From contig JADNRZ010000006.1 of the NCBI GenBank assembly GCA_015501605.1, positions 2,511,099-2,575,098 of the forward strand: 64,000 nt of DNA, read 5' to 3'. The translations under genes were made by a program, and so were the position numbers. This stretch comes from Panaeolus papilionaceus. Lineage: Eukaryota > Basidiomycota > Agaricomycetes > Agaricales. The notes below the pieces were generated by a model. The model was not told the origin of the DNA and made no database searches. It worked only from the letters and a program-made list of their open reading frames with translations. Of the stretch, positions 24,219 to 34,462 are shown one piece after another (the stretch's first letter is position 1; every line of letters begins with the position of its first letter).

Positions 24219-26229
24219 CTAATGCTCGCTAACAAAAACAGCAGCCATCCCCATCCCACTTCCAATACACATACTCGTCACAAAGACCCTTCCTCCCGTC
24301 TGCCTCGCGACCTGCATACCCGTGGCAACCTGTCGTGCTCCGGTACATCCAAGTGGATGGCCAATCGCAATAGCACCTCCATTAATGTTCACTTTCTCAT
24401 ATGGGATCTTCAAATGCTCAACGCTCATCACAGCCTGACTCGCAAACGCCTCGTTGATCTCGAAAAAGTCAATGTCGGAGAGGGTGAGACCGGTGACTTG
24501 GAGGACACGGGGGATGGCGAAGGCAGGGCCGATACCCATGACGCGGGGAGCGACACCAATGGTAGCGGAGTTGACGTATTTGCCGACGATGGGGAGGCCG
24601 AGGCGTTGGGCGACGGAGCGGCGGGCGAGGACAACGGCGGCGGCACCATCAGAGACTTGAGAGGCGTTACCTGGGTGAATGAGTTAGCTTGAGTTAAGGG
24701 ATCAAGGAGGAAAGTAAAAGGACGCGTGTATGGGAAAGGACAAAGGAAGCGAGAATGTGGGGATAATAAATAAAGAATAGGGGATAAACATGCGAAAGTC
24801 AAGGTTTATGAAGATAATGAAGCAAAGATGAAGGGAAGAGGAAAGAAGGGGAAATAGAAATGCTCGTCGTTGTTGGATGAGTTAAAAATGAAAGCAGTTG
24901 GAATACACATGAAGAGGGGATTGAAATTTTCAAAATAATAACGTCGAGGTAATAGTCGACGTGAAGATGAACTTCTTGTATATTCAGGGGCGTAAACAAG
25001 AAAAAAGGAAGTGATAAGATAGGAAAGAGCGTGAAAAACTGAGGATACACGCGTAGAAAGAAGGGGATAAGGGGAGAATAAGGACGCGTGTTGGGTACAC
25101 GCGTAAAAATGGGCGTATAGGAGGAAAAAATGAAGAATGAATGAAAAAAAAAAAGAAGAAAAGAAAGGCAGAGGCGAAGGCGGAGAGAAAATGAATAGGG
25201 CAAGGAAGGAGAACTCACCAGCATGGGTAGCACCATCCTTCGCGAAAGCAGGCCTGAGCTTAGCCAAGCTTTCAGGAGTAACACCATCCCTAATACCATC
25301 ATCCTGGTCCACAACAATCTCATCCTCCTTCTCCGTCTTGGGGTCAACGATCTTGGTCTTGATGGGGACAATCTCAGCCTTGAACTTGCCGGCCTTGTTA
25401 GCAGCAGCAGCCTTCTGGAAAGATTTTGCAGCGAAAGCGTCCTGGACGGTGCGAGTGATGACGTACTCCTTGGCGACGTTTTCAGAGGTGATACCCATGG
25501 GGAGGAGGCAGTCCTCGGCATCCTTGTTCTCGAGGAGCTCATCTGCGAACTCAGGAGCTGCGCCTGCACCATAGCCAAACGTCATGGACTCGACACCGGC
25601 ACCTGAGAAAAGAGGGTGTTTAGTACGGTGTTTGGCGTGGAGTGGGATGGGGGGAGGAAGGAGCAGGGTGCCAGGTAAGGCTCTTCATTCAATGAATGAG
25701 CGGGAAATGGGAGGGAAATGAGACGTGAGTCCCACCCTGATCCACTACCGTGCCCCAACATCCCCAAAATAGAACATGAACACAAAACGACCACTCACCA
25801 ATGCCAATATCAATCTGCCTTGACCTAATCTCATTGGCGATTTGGCTGATCGCAGTCAAACCAGACGAGCACTGCCTGTTGACGGTGTTGAAGCTTGACT
25901 CGACGGGGATGCCAGCGTAAAGAGCGGCCATGCGTGCTGCTGAGGCGCCACCTGCTGGTGGGAGAACGTTGCCGACAGAGATGTCCTCAATGAGCTTGGG
26001 GTCGAGGTTGATCTTGGTGTATGAGGCGCGGAGGACATGCGAGAGGATAACCTCGGGACGGGTGTCTTTGAATCCACCCCTTTTGCCCTGTGAAAACGAG
26101 TTTGATATGGGCGCTGGGTGAGATGAAGCCGACACGTACCTTGGTGATAGCAGAGCGGACAGCAGAGACGATGACAACGTCGTCTGGGTGCTTCTCATAG
26201 AGAGCAGCTTTTCCGGTTTGAAGAGACAT
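24219..26229 (-). CDS. 3-ketoacyl-CoA thiolase (acetyl-CoA C-acyltransferase)
   Basis: Four exons: 26229-26140, 26087-25799, 25602-25219 and 24670-24219; 404 residues, the normal thiolase length. The enzyme cleaves 3-ketoacyl-CoA with CoA to acetyl-CoA and a shortened acyl-CoA, the last step of beta-oxidation. Catalytic residues are all present: Cys103 in NRQCSSGL, the NEAFA motif, His359 in [17 protein letters not shown] and Cys389 in [10 protein letters not shown]. The intermediate [10 protein letters not shown] start and [11 protein letters not shown] are typical of the peroxisomal fungal enzyme. No clear PTS2 nonapeptide is visible in the N terminus ([17 protein letters not shown]), and the end, FVSEH, is not a PTS1, so location is open. 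Intron 3 (25218-24671, 548 nt) is about ten times longer than the usual intron here and is purine/pyrimidine-biased. Confidence 0.93.
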
Positions 26230-27278
26230 GGTGGAGATGATAATGGGAGGGTGGAGGTATGAATAAAGATGCGATTCTGGGGACGGCGCGGGTTATTAAG
26301 CACCGAGCAATGGTGGATGCTGTTTACCCAGTAACAGACGAAACAATCACATGCTCAACCGCTCAACAAGTTACCGTGACCGAGAAGCCATTCTAAACTA
26401 AGCAAAGGAGCGACGCCAGGATTCAGACCCTTCATAGGACGGATATATTTCTGCGAATTTACAAGATATCATGAATAAGGACAAAAAAAAATTAAAAAAA
26501 TACATTGGCGAACTTATGAAGAACGGTCCCCAGAAAACGAGGACTCACCGCCACGTCCAATCATGTCCTCCGCTGCTAAAGGTACCCCAAATTCGGACAA
26601 GAGCACATGATTTATGCAGGAAATGCACAATTTTCGCTCTGGAAGGTAGCTTGAGGAAAACAGAGCCGTATCTGGTGACGATGCACGCGAGGAAGGAGGT
26701 GGAGACACTGCAACCTTGATGTGCCCAATTGGGACAGTAAATCAGGAAAAACAAACACTGGTCAATAACGCGTCAATATCATATGGCGCGTTCGCGGGTG
26801 ATTATAAAGTTTTGAGATGATTTAGGACCACAAGAATAGTCGGATGGCACACTAGAATAGTGGATTTCATAATCCGTTGAAACTTGTGAGCTAGGATGCT
26901 ATTGAATAAAACATGAATACGTCGGGCGACCATATGAATTCGCCGTCATCAAAGCTGCAACTGACGGCCCAGGGTTATGTCAAGAGATGAACTTCAGAGA
27001 TTGGTATACAGTCGGATTGTTAGGAGTATGCATTGAAGCAGAGTGATATCTATGGAGTAGAACTAGACAAGATCAGGCGAGTCCACTATCCAGGCTGTGT
27101 TGCGTCCTGCTAAGTAGAAAGCTACACCATTCAACGAGTCAGAATATGACCATGCTGGCGCAGGTGAGTTTGCAACGTGTTCATCTTCCCTGTGTACTCG
27201 TTTTAATGCCCACAAAGAGTTTTGGCACAGGCAACGCCTCGAGTTACCCTCCTGGCTTTTCATTGATAAAACTTCGGC
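26230..27278. other. Intergenic stretch upstream of the thiolase gene
   Basis: It includes the thiolase promoter side and AT-rich DNA with short open frames only. No gene or repeat is supported until the amplified segment begins near 27279. Confidence 0.5.
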
Positions 27279-28133
27279 ATCCATGTAGTATTGAGCATGG
27301 TGTAAGCGAAACCTGTTGCGAAAAGAGGCGAATGAGTACGCATATATTGATATCATGAGCAATCCGTACGCTATGTGTAGGGATGACGCAACGACGCCGA
27401 TGAGGAGGAACAGACTGACAAAAAAAGAGGGTGTGGTTTCGGAGATGCTGCACGAGAAATGAACACGAATGAAAGCGAAATCAGAGGTGGACGTAAGGCA
27501 CGAGGATGAGTCGCTTGCGTGACGTGCGTTGAGCAAAGGCTGAACAGACAATAGATTTGTTTTCGCCCTAGTTCGTCCCCAGTGTCATGTTGCAGCCTTA
27601 TCTTCCGTTATCATCGTCATATCCCCCTCGTATTTCGTCTTGTTTTTGTCGTATTTTGTCGTTTCACATGCACCCTCCGATTTACCCTCAGCTCTTGCAG
27701 ATTCCACGACCTTCAATTTGCAAGGACTCAGGAGCGCTTACCAACCCTCCCTCCCTCACACCAACCGCACAATCACATCTCCCTCCATCTATTTGTATTT
27801 CATTTCATTATCTACACTTACCATAGCGGGTTTGTCATCGCTCAAAGTGCTTATTCATGCTCAATATCTTTTTCTTTCGCTACCGGCATTGAATTGTCTG
27901 TTCGCTCCATACACTTCGCCCTCGCATACATTACCATCGCCCACCCTCACCCATTATTCCCCGACACTCCCATACATCAGCCCTCCCATTCATATTGATC
28001 TTTTGTTTGTATTTCACACCGTATATCAACATAACATATCACTCCAACGTTGTCAATATCATTTGAGATACCCTCTATCTGACTATTACGGACTCTATGT
28101 AGTATACTACGCAGTGCTTTCTGCGGTCTGTGT

Positions 28134-29484
28134 GTCGGAAAAATAAAAAAAAAAGTATCCATGTGTATACTGTGTCTATAGAGGTGTATCAGTCCATCAG
28201 GATTTCGGCTAGTGTGTCTGCGTAAGTCAGAGCCTATAAAGAGTAAACAACCCATATTACTTATAGAGTGAAGCCGGGGTAATGCTCATCCATATGCCGC
28301 ACACACCTATATCGTGATTTCGGTGGGTGATAGAGTGGACTGGCATAAGTCAGAGCCTATATAGAGTGTACACGCTCATCCACCTGAATATTGAGTGACC
28401 AGGCATACAGCTGATCTCGATCTATGGTTGCTTCTACTTCATTGCCTTTGGTGCTGATATCAATGGGCAGTTCAAATATAGGCTCTGGATTCAAATATTG
28501 CAATTACAACCAATTTTATATTTACAAGATAATACTACGATATCTCTTCTGCTATAACATAAGAGAGTGACAATATAACTAACTAGTACGAGGAGGTTAA
28601 ATCCATCAGGTGACAGGTGTTCGTGCCCTTGCTCACCTACCTGCATCAAAACTTCAAGGCCACTTTGCTTAGATGCGAGGGAGTATTACATGCTGGCGAC
28701 GCTGCATGCGAGGAGGGAAGAGATAAAGAAGTGTCAATAGGAGAATGAAGAGATTGTATCCCTAGTATGTTAGAGTCTGAGTCAAAGATAACCCACTTAC
28801 CGTGGACTCAAAGGGAGACTGAGAGATGAAGGTTAGCGAACTTAGGCGAAAAAGTGCTGAGGAACCCAATGCCTTGATTAACGTCGCTTTATATGTCCTT
28901 GATATTCGCTGGACTGACGCAATGCTCGGGAAGAAAATGGAGCAGTGGAGCCAGCGTTGGGGCCCAGTGGGGCCCCCGAAGTTGGGTTTTCGGTCTCTCA
29001 GCAAACATGTTCTAACGGGACATTGAAGATTTTACTTCTCATCAGCGACTGCAAGGCCATATATGCAAATAACGATTTTCCGACGTATGGTGATCTACAC
29101 ATAATATACACAATTATTCCTCAAAATTTGACCTTGACCATGCAAAAACAAGATGCATGCATGGTTTTCTGTATTTTGCACATCACAGCCATATGGTATT
29201 ACACCAAATGAGACGGAGTATTTGTGATGGGTAGTGTTGATATGACTGGTTGGTTATACCAACAGTAAATGTTATATCATGAGTTTCAGCTTCCTATTGA
29301 GATGTATTCAGGGCTGATAGGTATTCTAGGCCGAATTGATAATGGTGTATCTCCCAGTTAGGCTCTAACGCTCACGTACACACACTAATACACCACTTAT
29401 CTGTGAGTTCAAGTAGGCTGATCCTCACCTATAAACCCGTCAGCGACCGCAAGGGTATATATGCAGATCGTGATTTTTCCGACA
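28134..29484. mobile_element. Non-autonomous TIR DNA transposon, 1,351 bp
   Basis: The left end is TGTCGGAAAAAT and the right end ATTTTTCCGACA, a perfect 12-bp terminal inverted repeat. The homologous place in copy III (about 47876) reads TCTGTGTACTT without the insert. Comparison shows a 2-bp target duplication, TG. The interior has no transposase-like ORF. It has short repeated subterminal blocks (for example CAGCGAC-GCAAGG with ATATATGCA near 29045 and 29443; GTCAGAGCCTATA near 28228 and 28351). Its superfamily cannot be told from this. Confidence 0.85.
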
Positions 29485-29519
29485 TGTACTTCGGCCTAGC
29501 GAGGCATCGGCGACGCCAT

Positions 29520-29933
29520 CATCAGCAAACTGTCCATTCACATTTGAGGTTTCGTGCGTTTTTTAGGATTTTTTGGTTTTTAAAAACCTCTAAACTCAGA
29601 AAACCATTTAAACTCTTAAAACCTACCACATAAATCAATAGCAGGTAATTTTAGCGATTTTGTATTGAATATGACTACTTTAGCGACTAGATTTTAATTA
29701 TACTGCCCATTTTGCCTGTAATTTAGATTTATTTTGTAGATATTTTTTATGAGTTTTCCGAGTTTTCTAGAGATTTTAGGGGTTTTGACTTAGATTAAAA
29801 TATTTAGGCTAGAGATGGTTTTTAGAAAAACATACATGGGTTTTTAGGTTTCGGGTTTTTACGGTTTTTTCTATTTCTAAGCGGTTTTCAGTATTTTAAA
29901 AACCGAAAAATGTGAATGGACGAGTTCCTGATG
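29520..29933 (+). mobile_element. MITE-like element, 414 bp, first copy
   Basis: The ends are CATCAGCAAACT-GTCCATTCACATTT and the inverse of CATCAGGAACTC-GTCCATTCACATTT, an imperfect 26-bp terminal inverted repeat. The interior is AT-rich and non-coding. The empty site in copy III (GACGCCATGGGACC, about 47905) shows a 3-bp duplication, CAT, at the insertion. As far as I could read it base by base, it is identical in inverse orientation to the element at 30412-30825. Confidence 0.85.
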
Positions 29934-30411
29934 CTCATGGGACCAGCTGCTGGTGAGCTCAATGCCATAAATCAATGGGTAATTCAGCGGGTTGTAAGCC
30001 TGATTAGGACGAGTAGGGCCATAATCGGGGGTGGTACGATTGATCAATCACTGTGGAATATTTTCAGGGTTTCTCAGTCTAAGCAGGAGTGCAACCGAGG
30101 GTGATCAGGTCCATCAAGGGCCTTGTCAGCCCAAATCCTGATAAGGTATCTGGCGGGTTTCCGAGATTAATTGGGAGGCTTTGCATCGCGTCGCGTGGTG
30201 CGTATTCTTTCTTCGTCTTCCTGGCTTCACAACCTGACCTTGTCTGTTTTAATTGTGGTGTCGTCAATTGATTGCATCCCTTAACGCGTCGCTCTTTTCA
30301 TGCTCGTCACTGTTCCCCTCAACAATTGGACCACAACTTTTCATCTTGTACCTAATATCCCCCGCTTTTTGTTCATCGCGCTGTATACCACTTCTTTCCT
30401 TTCCGCTTTTC

Positions 30412-30825
30412 CATCAGGAACTCGTCCATTCACATTTTTCGGTTTTTAAAATACTGAAAACCGCTTAGAAATAGAAAAAACCGTAAAAACCCGAAACCTA
30501 AAAACCCATGTATGTTTTTCTAAAAACCATCTCTAGCCTAAATATTTTAATCTAAGTCAAAACCCCTAAAATCTCTAGAAAACTCGGAAAACTCATAAAA
30601 AATATCTACAAAATAAATCTAAATTACAGGCAAAATGGGCAGTATAATTAAAATCTAGTCGCTAAAGTAGTCATATTCAATACAAAATCGCTAAAATTAC
30701 CTGCTATTGATTTATGTGGTAGGTTTTAAGAGTTTAAATGGTTTTCTGAGTTTAGAGGTTTTTAAAAACCAAAAAATCCTAAAAAACGCACGAAACCTCA
30801 AATGTGAATGGACAGTTTGCTGATG
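30412..30825 (-). mobile_element. MITE-like element, 414 bp, second copy, inverted
   Basis: This is the reverse complement of the element at 29520-29933, same length, with no difference noticed. Both other copies of the host segment have an empty site: TTTTCCTCGTC at about 39585 and 48380. The filled site shows TCC on both sides, a 3-bp target duplication. The two elements lie 478 bp apart in opposite orientation. Confidence 0.85.
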
Positions 30826-31644
30826 TCCTCGTCTCGCCCTCAGAAAGATACTCTAACGCATTATAGAAACGAAGCCTTTGAAGTCTCGGAAGCAGTGGGA
30901 TGCCATTTCAACACCGACGCTTCATCAAGCACCGTGTGTGTGGAAACAGCAGGCGAGCTCGTACTTTGTACTTCTCAAAAACGCGAAGGACCTTTTGGGC
31001 AAAATGAAGAAGAAGAGGTGAATTCAAACCTCGGGTTACGGAGAAGGATGGTGAGGGTGAGCTGCCGAAAACGTGAGGAAATATTGAGTGGGGGCATGAT
31101 ACGCCGGGTTGGTTTGCGTGGTCCGTCGGGCTAGTGGGTCGTCTGTCGGGTTGAGAGGATCCCTGTGCATAGCTTCACTTCGGTACCTCATCGTACATTG
31201 TATTGGTTATCGATACACTGTTACAATCAAAACTTCGGTCTATGCCCTGAGTGATAATGGACAACCGTTCATCTGATCAACCAGAGGGATAAAAGGACGA
31301 GGGTACAACATTATAGAAACCGAACATAAATTGCACTGAGTGAAAGAAACACCCAAATCTCCAGCGTACAAGGAGTGAAACGGTGAATTGATTCAATGAT
31401 GATGGGACCGGAGGGCGCCGCCCGAGGAAGACAGGGAGTCGAGGATTAGATGAACGATGGGATATGCAGCGCTGAGGGTGTAGTGAGGAGCGTACGCAAA
31501 ATCTCTAGCAAAACGACGTCAAATAGGACGCATACATCTAGGCTGAAGGTGATGATAGAAGTGTGAAAACATCGATCCCAGTACTAATGCGACGGCGATG
31601 TGTACTGTATGTGTGAGGGTCGTCGCAGTGTAGCAATATCTACA

Positions 31645-32204
31645 TTAGAAGGGGACGGCAGAGAACTTGAAGAGAGTCGCTACAGGATATGGCGCAGAAA
31701 ATGAGCATGAAGGGAAGCTGAACGAGGAGTACCGATGACACATGCAGATGATGGGCAAGGGTGATTGCAGTGAACGCGTGAAGAAGAGCTGTGAGGGAGG
31801 TGAGTGAGGTGCGAGTAAAGCAGAGGGTAGTCGCGCTTGAGAGTCATTATGGGAGGTGGAAACGGTAGATGTGTGACATAGATACACTTTAATGGAGTGC
31901 ACAACAGATTGGTCCGAAAGTAACGAGGAGTGTGGTCTTGGCGTGAAGGAGAGCGCAAAGTCGGTCATACTCAGTCTAGGTTCAAGAAATGAGATATTAG
32001 ATGCAAGCAATGACTGCAGAGAAGAAAGCGAGAGAAGAGATGAGTCAGGGTGGTTGTCCGGCCGCGCGAGGGATTCGAATTGGTTGTTGGTCCAAGCGTC
32101 GAGAGCGGCGGAGGTGAATAATGGTGTAAAGCAGAGCACAAAGCAAACTGGTTGGAGGGAATGGTGTCAGTGGGAATGGAACGTGAAAGTGTCGATGACC
32201 TCAT
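31645..32204 (-). other. Companion - strand open frame in the amplified unit, doubtful
   Basis: The - strand can encode CFTPLFTSAALDAWTNNQF and LLASNISFLEP. The corresponding place in copy III (49740-49448) keeps the same frame with FTPLFASAALDAWTNNQF and SNISFLEP. In copy II the frame carries a stop. Since the nucleotide sequences are similar throughout, a shared frame is weak evidence. It may be a small gene with a hydrophobic start, or only a by-product of the repeat. Confidence 0.2.
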
Positions 32205-32952
32205 GGTCGTGATGAAGAGGAATATGAGACGGTTGGCAATGCTGTCGTTGGCCCGTGGGTGTATAAAATCTTGGAATCCTCACAACGAAACTCATGACTT
32301 GAAGATAAGAGGGAGAAATAAGAGCGATGGATGTATTGATTATAGAAAAAACATTTTCTACACCTGATAAGGAGACGCATAAGTCAGTGGATGCGATCGT
32401 TCATGATAGAACAGCCAAACTCACCAGGTAATGTAAGAAATTCATGAGCACTACTCCCCAATCTCGAAGCTATCAGAGACTCAACGGTTGGTTCGCCTGC
32501 AAAGGCGTCCAGCGGATGAGGGACGGGACCAAGAACAGAGCGAGAGGTTGGATGGGGCGGTGATGATGGGGGAAAAGGAAGAAAGAATTGACGTGTCGGT
32601 GCACAATTCTGTGTGAACCGGACCTCGTGTACGAATCTTATCTTATCTGGGTAACACCAAATGGGTTCATCCTCGTCGAAATTTAATGATGAATCCACCA
32701 AACCTGGGACGATAGGGAACAGAATTACCAGTGCATCATTTTAGGAGAAGAGGTTTGGAAGTATAAACACCAAAATAAGGATCTTTGTGTGATAAGATAT
32801 GGATAATCAGGGAAGCGAGATAATGCGGGCACCTGCCTGACGTCCGACATGCATGCAACTGCCAATCACACCTTGCGTCCTACGCTCATCGTCTCATCCA
32901 GTCAGGACCGCCTACACTTTGCAAGTCTCCCTTACCCCCTAGTACACTTGTC

Positions 32953-34462
32953 ATGAATTTTTCTGAACTTGAAGGGCTTGAAGTCACTGGTGATATCTCG
33001 ATCGAACCTGTCACTGGTCGCATCCCCCGCGACCCGTTCCCGTACCTATATCTGTATGTGTGATTTTTAAAAGTAATTATGGCCCAACAAGTATTTAATA
33101 AACGATACAATACAGTATCATGGGACCCACAGGCGCCGGGAAAAGCTCAGTAAGTAAACGATTACCTGTCACCTGGAGAAACAATGAAGCTGAATATCTT
33201 GACATGTATCTCAAGTTCATCGAAGCACTGGCGGGCGAATCTCAGCAGCTTTCGATCTCTAAAGATCAACTGGCAGGGTATACACAGACTTTGAATGCTT
33301 ACAAGGTTGTAAATGTGCATCATTATAGCCGTCAAGTGTATCTGCTTGATACCCCTGGATTTTCAGACTCGAAGATCTCGGAGGTGGAAATTATGGATAT
33401 GGTTAGAAAGTGGATGAATGACAGTGGGTAAGATCGTTCCTTCGACTTTGCATATTTAATTCCATTCATTTGTAATTTTAGTTTCACTTTTATCGACAGA
33501 ATATTATATTTGACCCCAATCTCGGAAACTCGACTGCCAGGAAGTCGGCGCAGGACCATCGAAATGCTCAAGCAGTTGCTGGCAGCTAATGGCGATCTTC
33601 CTGCAGTGATGTTCGTCACCACCATGTGGGACACATTGCACAATGAATGCACTCGAACGCGAGCAGAGTCTAACTTTGCTCAACTGAGAGATCAAATTTG
33701 CAAGGCAAGTATTGAGCTTTGTCTGTGGTCTGTCTGGTGATATTGACTTTGTCTCCTTAGGACTTTTTTGGAAGGAATGAGGTATCCATAACTCGATTTA
33801 TGAATACCAGGAACTCGGCATTGGAAATGCTGGATGGTTTTCTTCATATTCCTGCAGATGCATTTTCCGAGCCCATATCCTCAGTATTCCCCAATCTCTA
33901 CCAGGATCTACACCAGCGCATCGAAGGTGCCCTTCAGGCAAAACAAATGATCGACTCTGAATTGGCCCAACCTGAAGCACACTGCAACACAGACCTCAGG
34001 GCCATCCTTGAGCAGAACCAGAGGGAGAACCATGAGACGCTCTCCAAGTTCATTAGCCAGTTGATTGACTTTAAACCACTGCCCTTTGGATATCATCGAG
34101 CAGCTCAGCATCTTCGCAAAGAAATTGCAGCACAACTGACTCCGGAGGACCCTCAGCGTGCGGAGATATTCCAACAATGGGTACAGGAACCAGAAATCCT
34201 TGAGGAGCCGGTCCCAGAGCCGGAGCCCTCATTTTCAGCTGCTCACTGTTTTCCAGAACACCCTGATTTTCCAGGAGACCCTGAGTATCTGGAGATATCC
34301 CAACTATGGGCACAGGAACGAGACATCCCCGCCGAGGAGCCACACCCGGCGCCGGAGCACTCATCTTCCACTCAAGGGAAGCTCGCCCTCAACGGTCTTC
34401 TTCGCCGCTTACTCAATGCTGCAAAGCATCGTGGCAGCAAATGGTTCAAGAGCAGGGCCTGA
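32953..34462 (+). CDS. AIG1-like P-loop GTPase, array copy I
   Basis: Exons are 32953-33053, 33116-33149, 33216-33427, 33500-33704 and 33761-34462; 417 residues. P-loop IMGPTGAGKSS at residues 35-45, switch motif LLDTPGFSDSKISE at 88-101, ILYLTPISETRLPGSRRR at 117-134, and FVTTMWDTLHN at 154-164 in place of the usual NKxD motif. The C-terminal exon begins DFFGRNEVSITRFMNTRNSA, continues with a helical ERIEGALQAKQM-like region, then an acidic Pro/Glu tail in which a block of about 44 residues is repeated (EIFQQWVQEPEIL and EISQLWAQERDIP). It ends with a basic NGLLRRLLNAAKHRG segment. Intron 4 uses a GC donor (GCAAGT at 33705). It probably binds GTP; membrane or partner binding would be set by the variable tail. 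Confidence 0.85.

Larger units (their letters stand above)
27279..34462 (+). repeat. Segmental duplication copy I
   Basis: From about 27279 (GGCATCCATGTAGTATTG) to the GTPase gene end, this region matches 47029-52052 collinearly. Once the 1,351-bp element and the two 414-bp elements are discounted, the lengths agree within tens of bases (about 5.0 kb each). From about 30169 it also matches copy II (39352-42988). Differences are scattered substitutions and small indels. The unit holds about 3.5 kb of apparently non-coding DNA followed by one GTPase gene. Confidence 0.85.

Noticed and set aside
24222..25606. Several + strand open frames of 120-156 codons over the thiolase gene
   Set aside because: They are antisense to conserved thiolase exons.
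27582..28146. Overlapping + strand open frames of 138 and 168 codons, also present at 47336-47942
   Set aside because: Three frames are open at once in Pro/Ser/His/Thr-rich sequence. Conservation is explained by the segmental duplication, and there is no motif.
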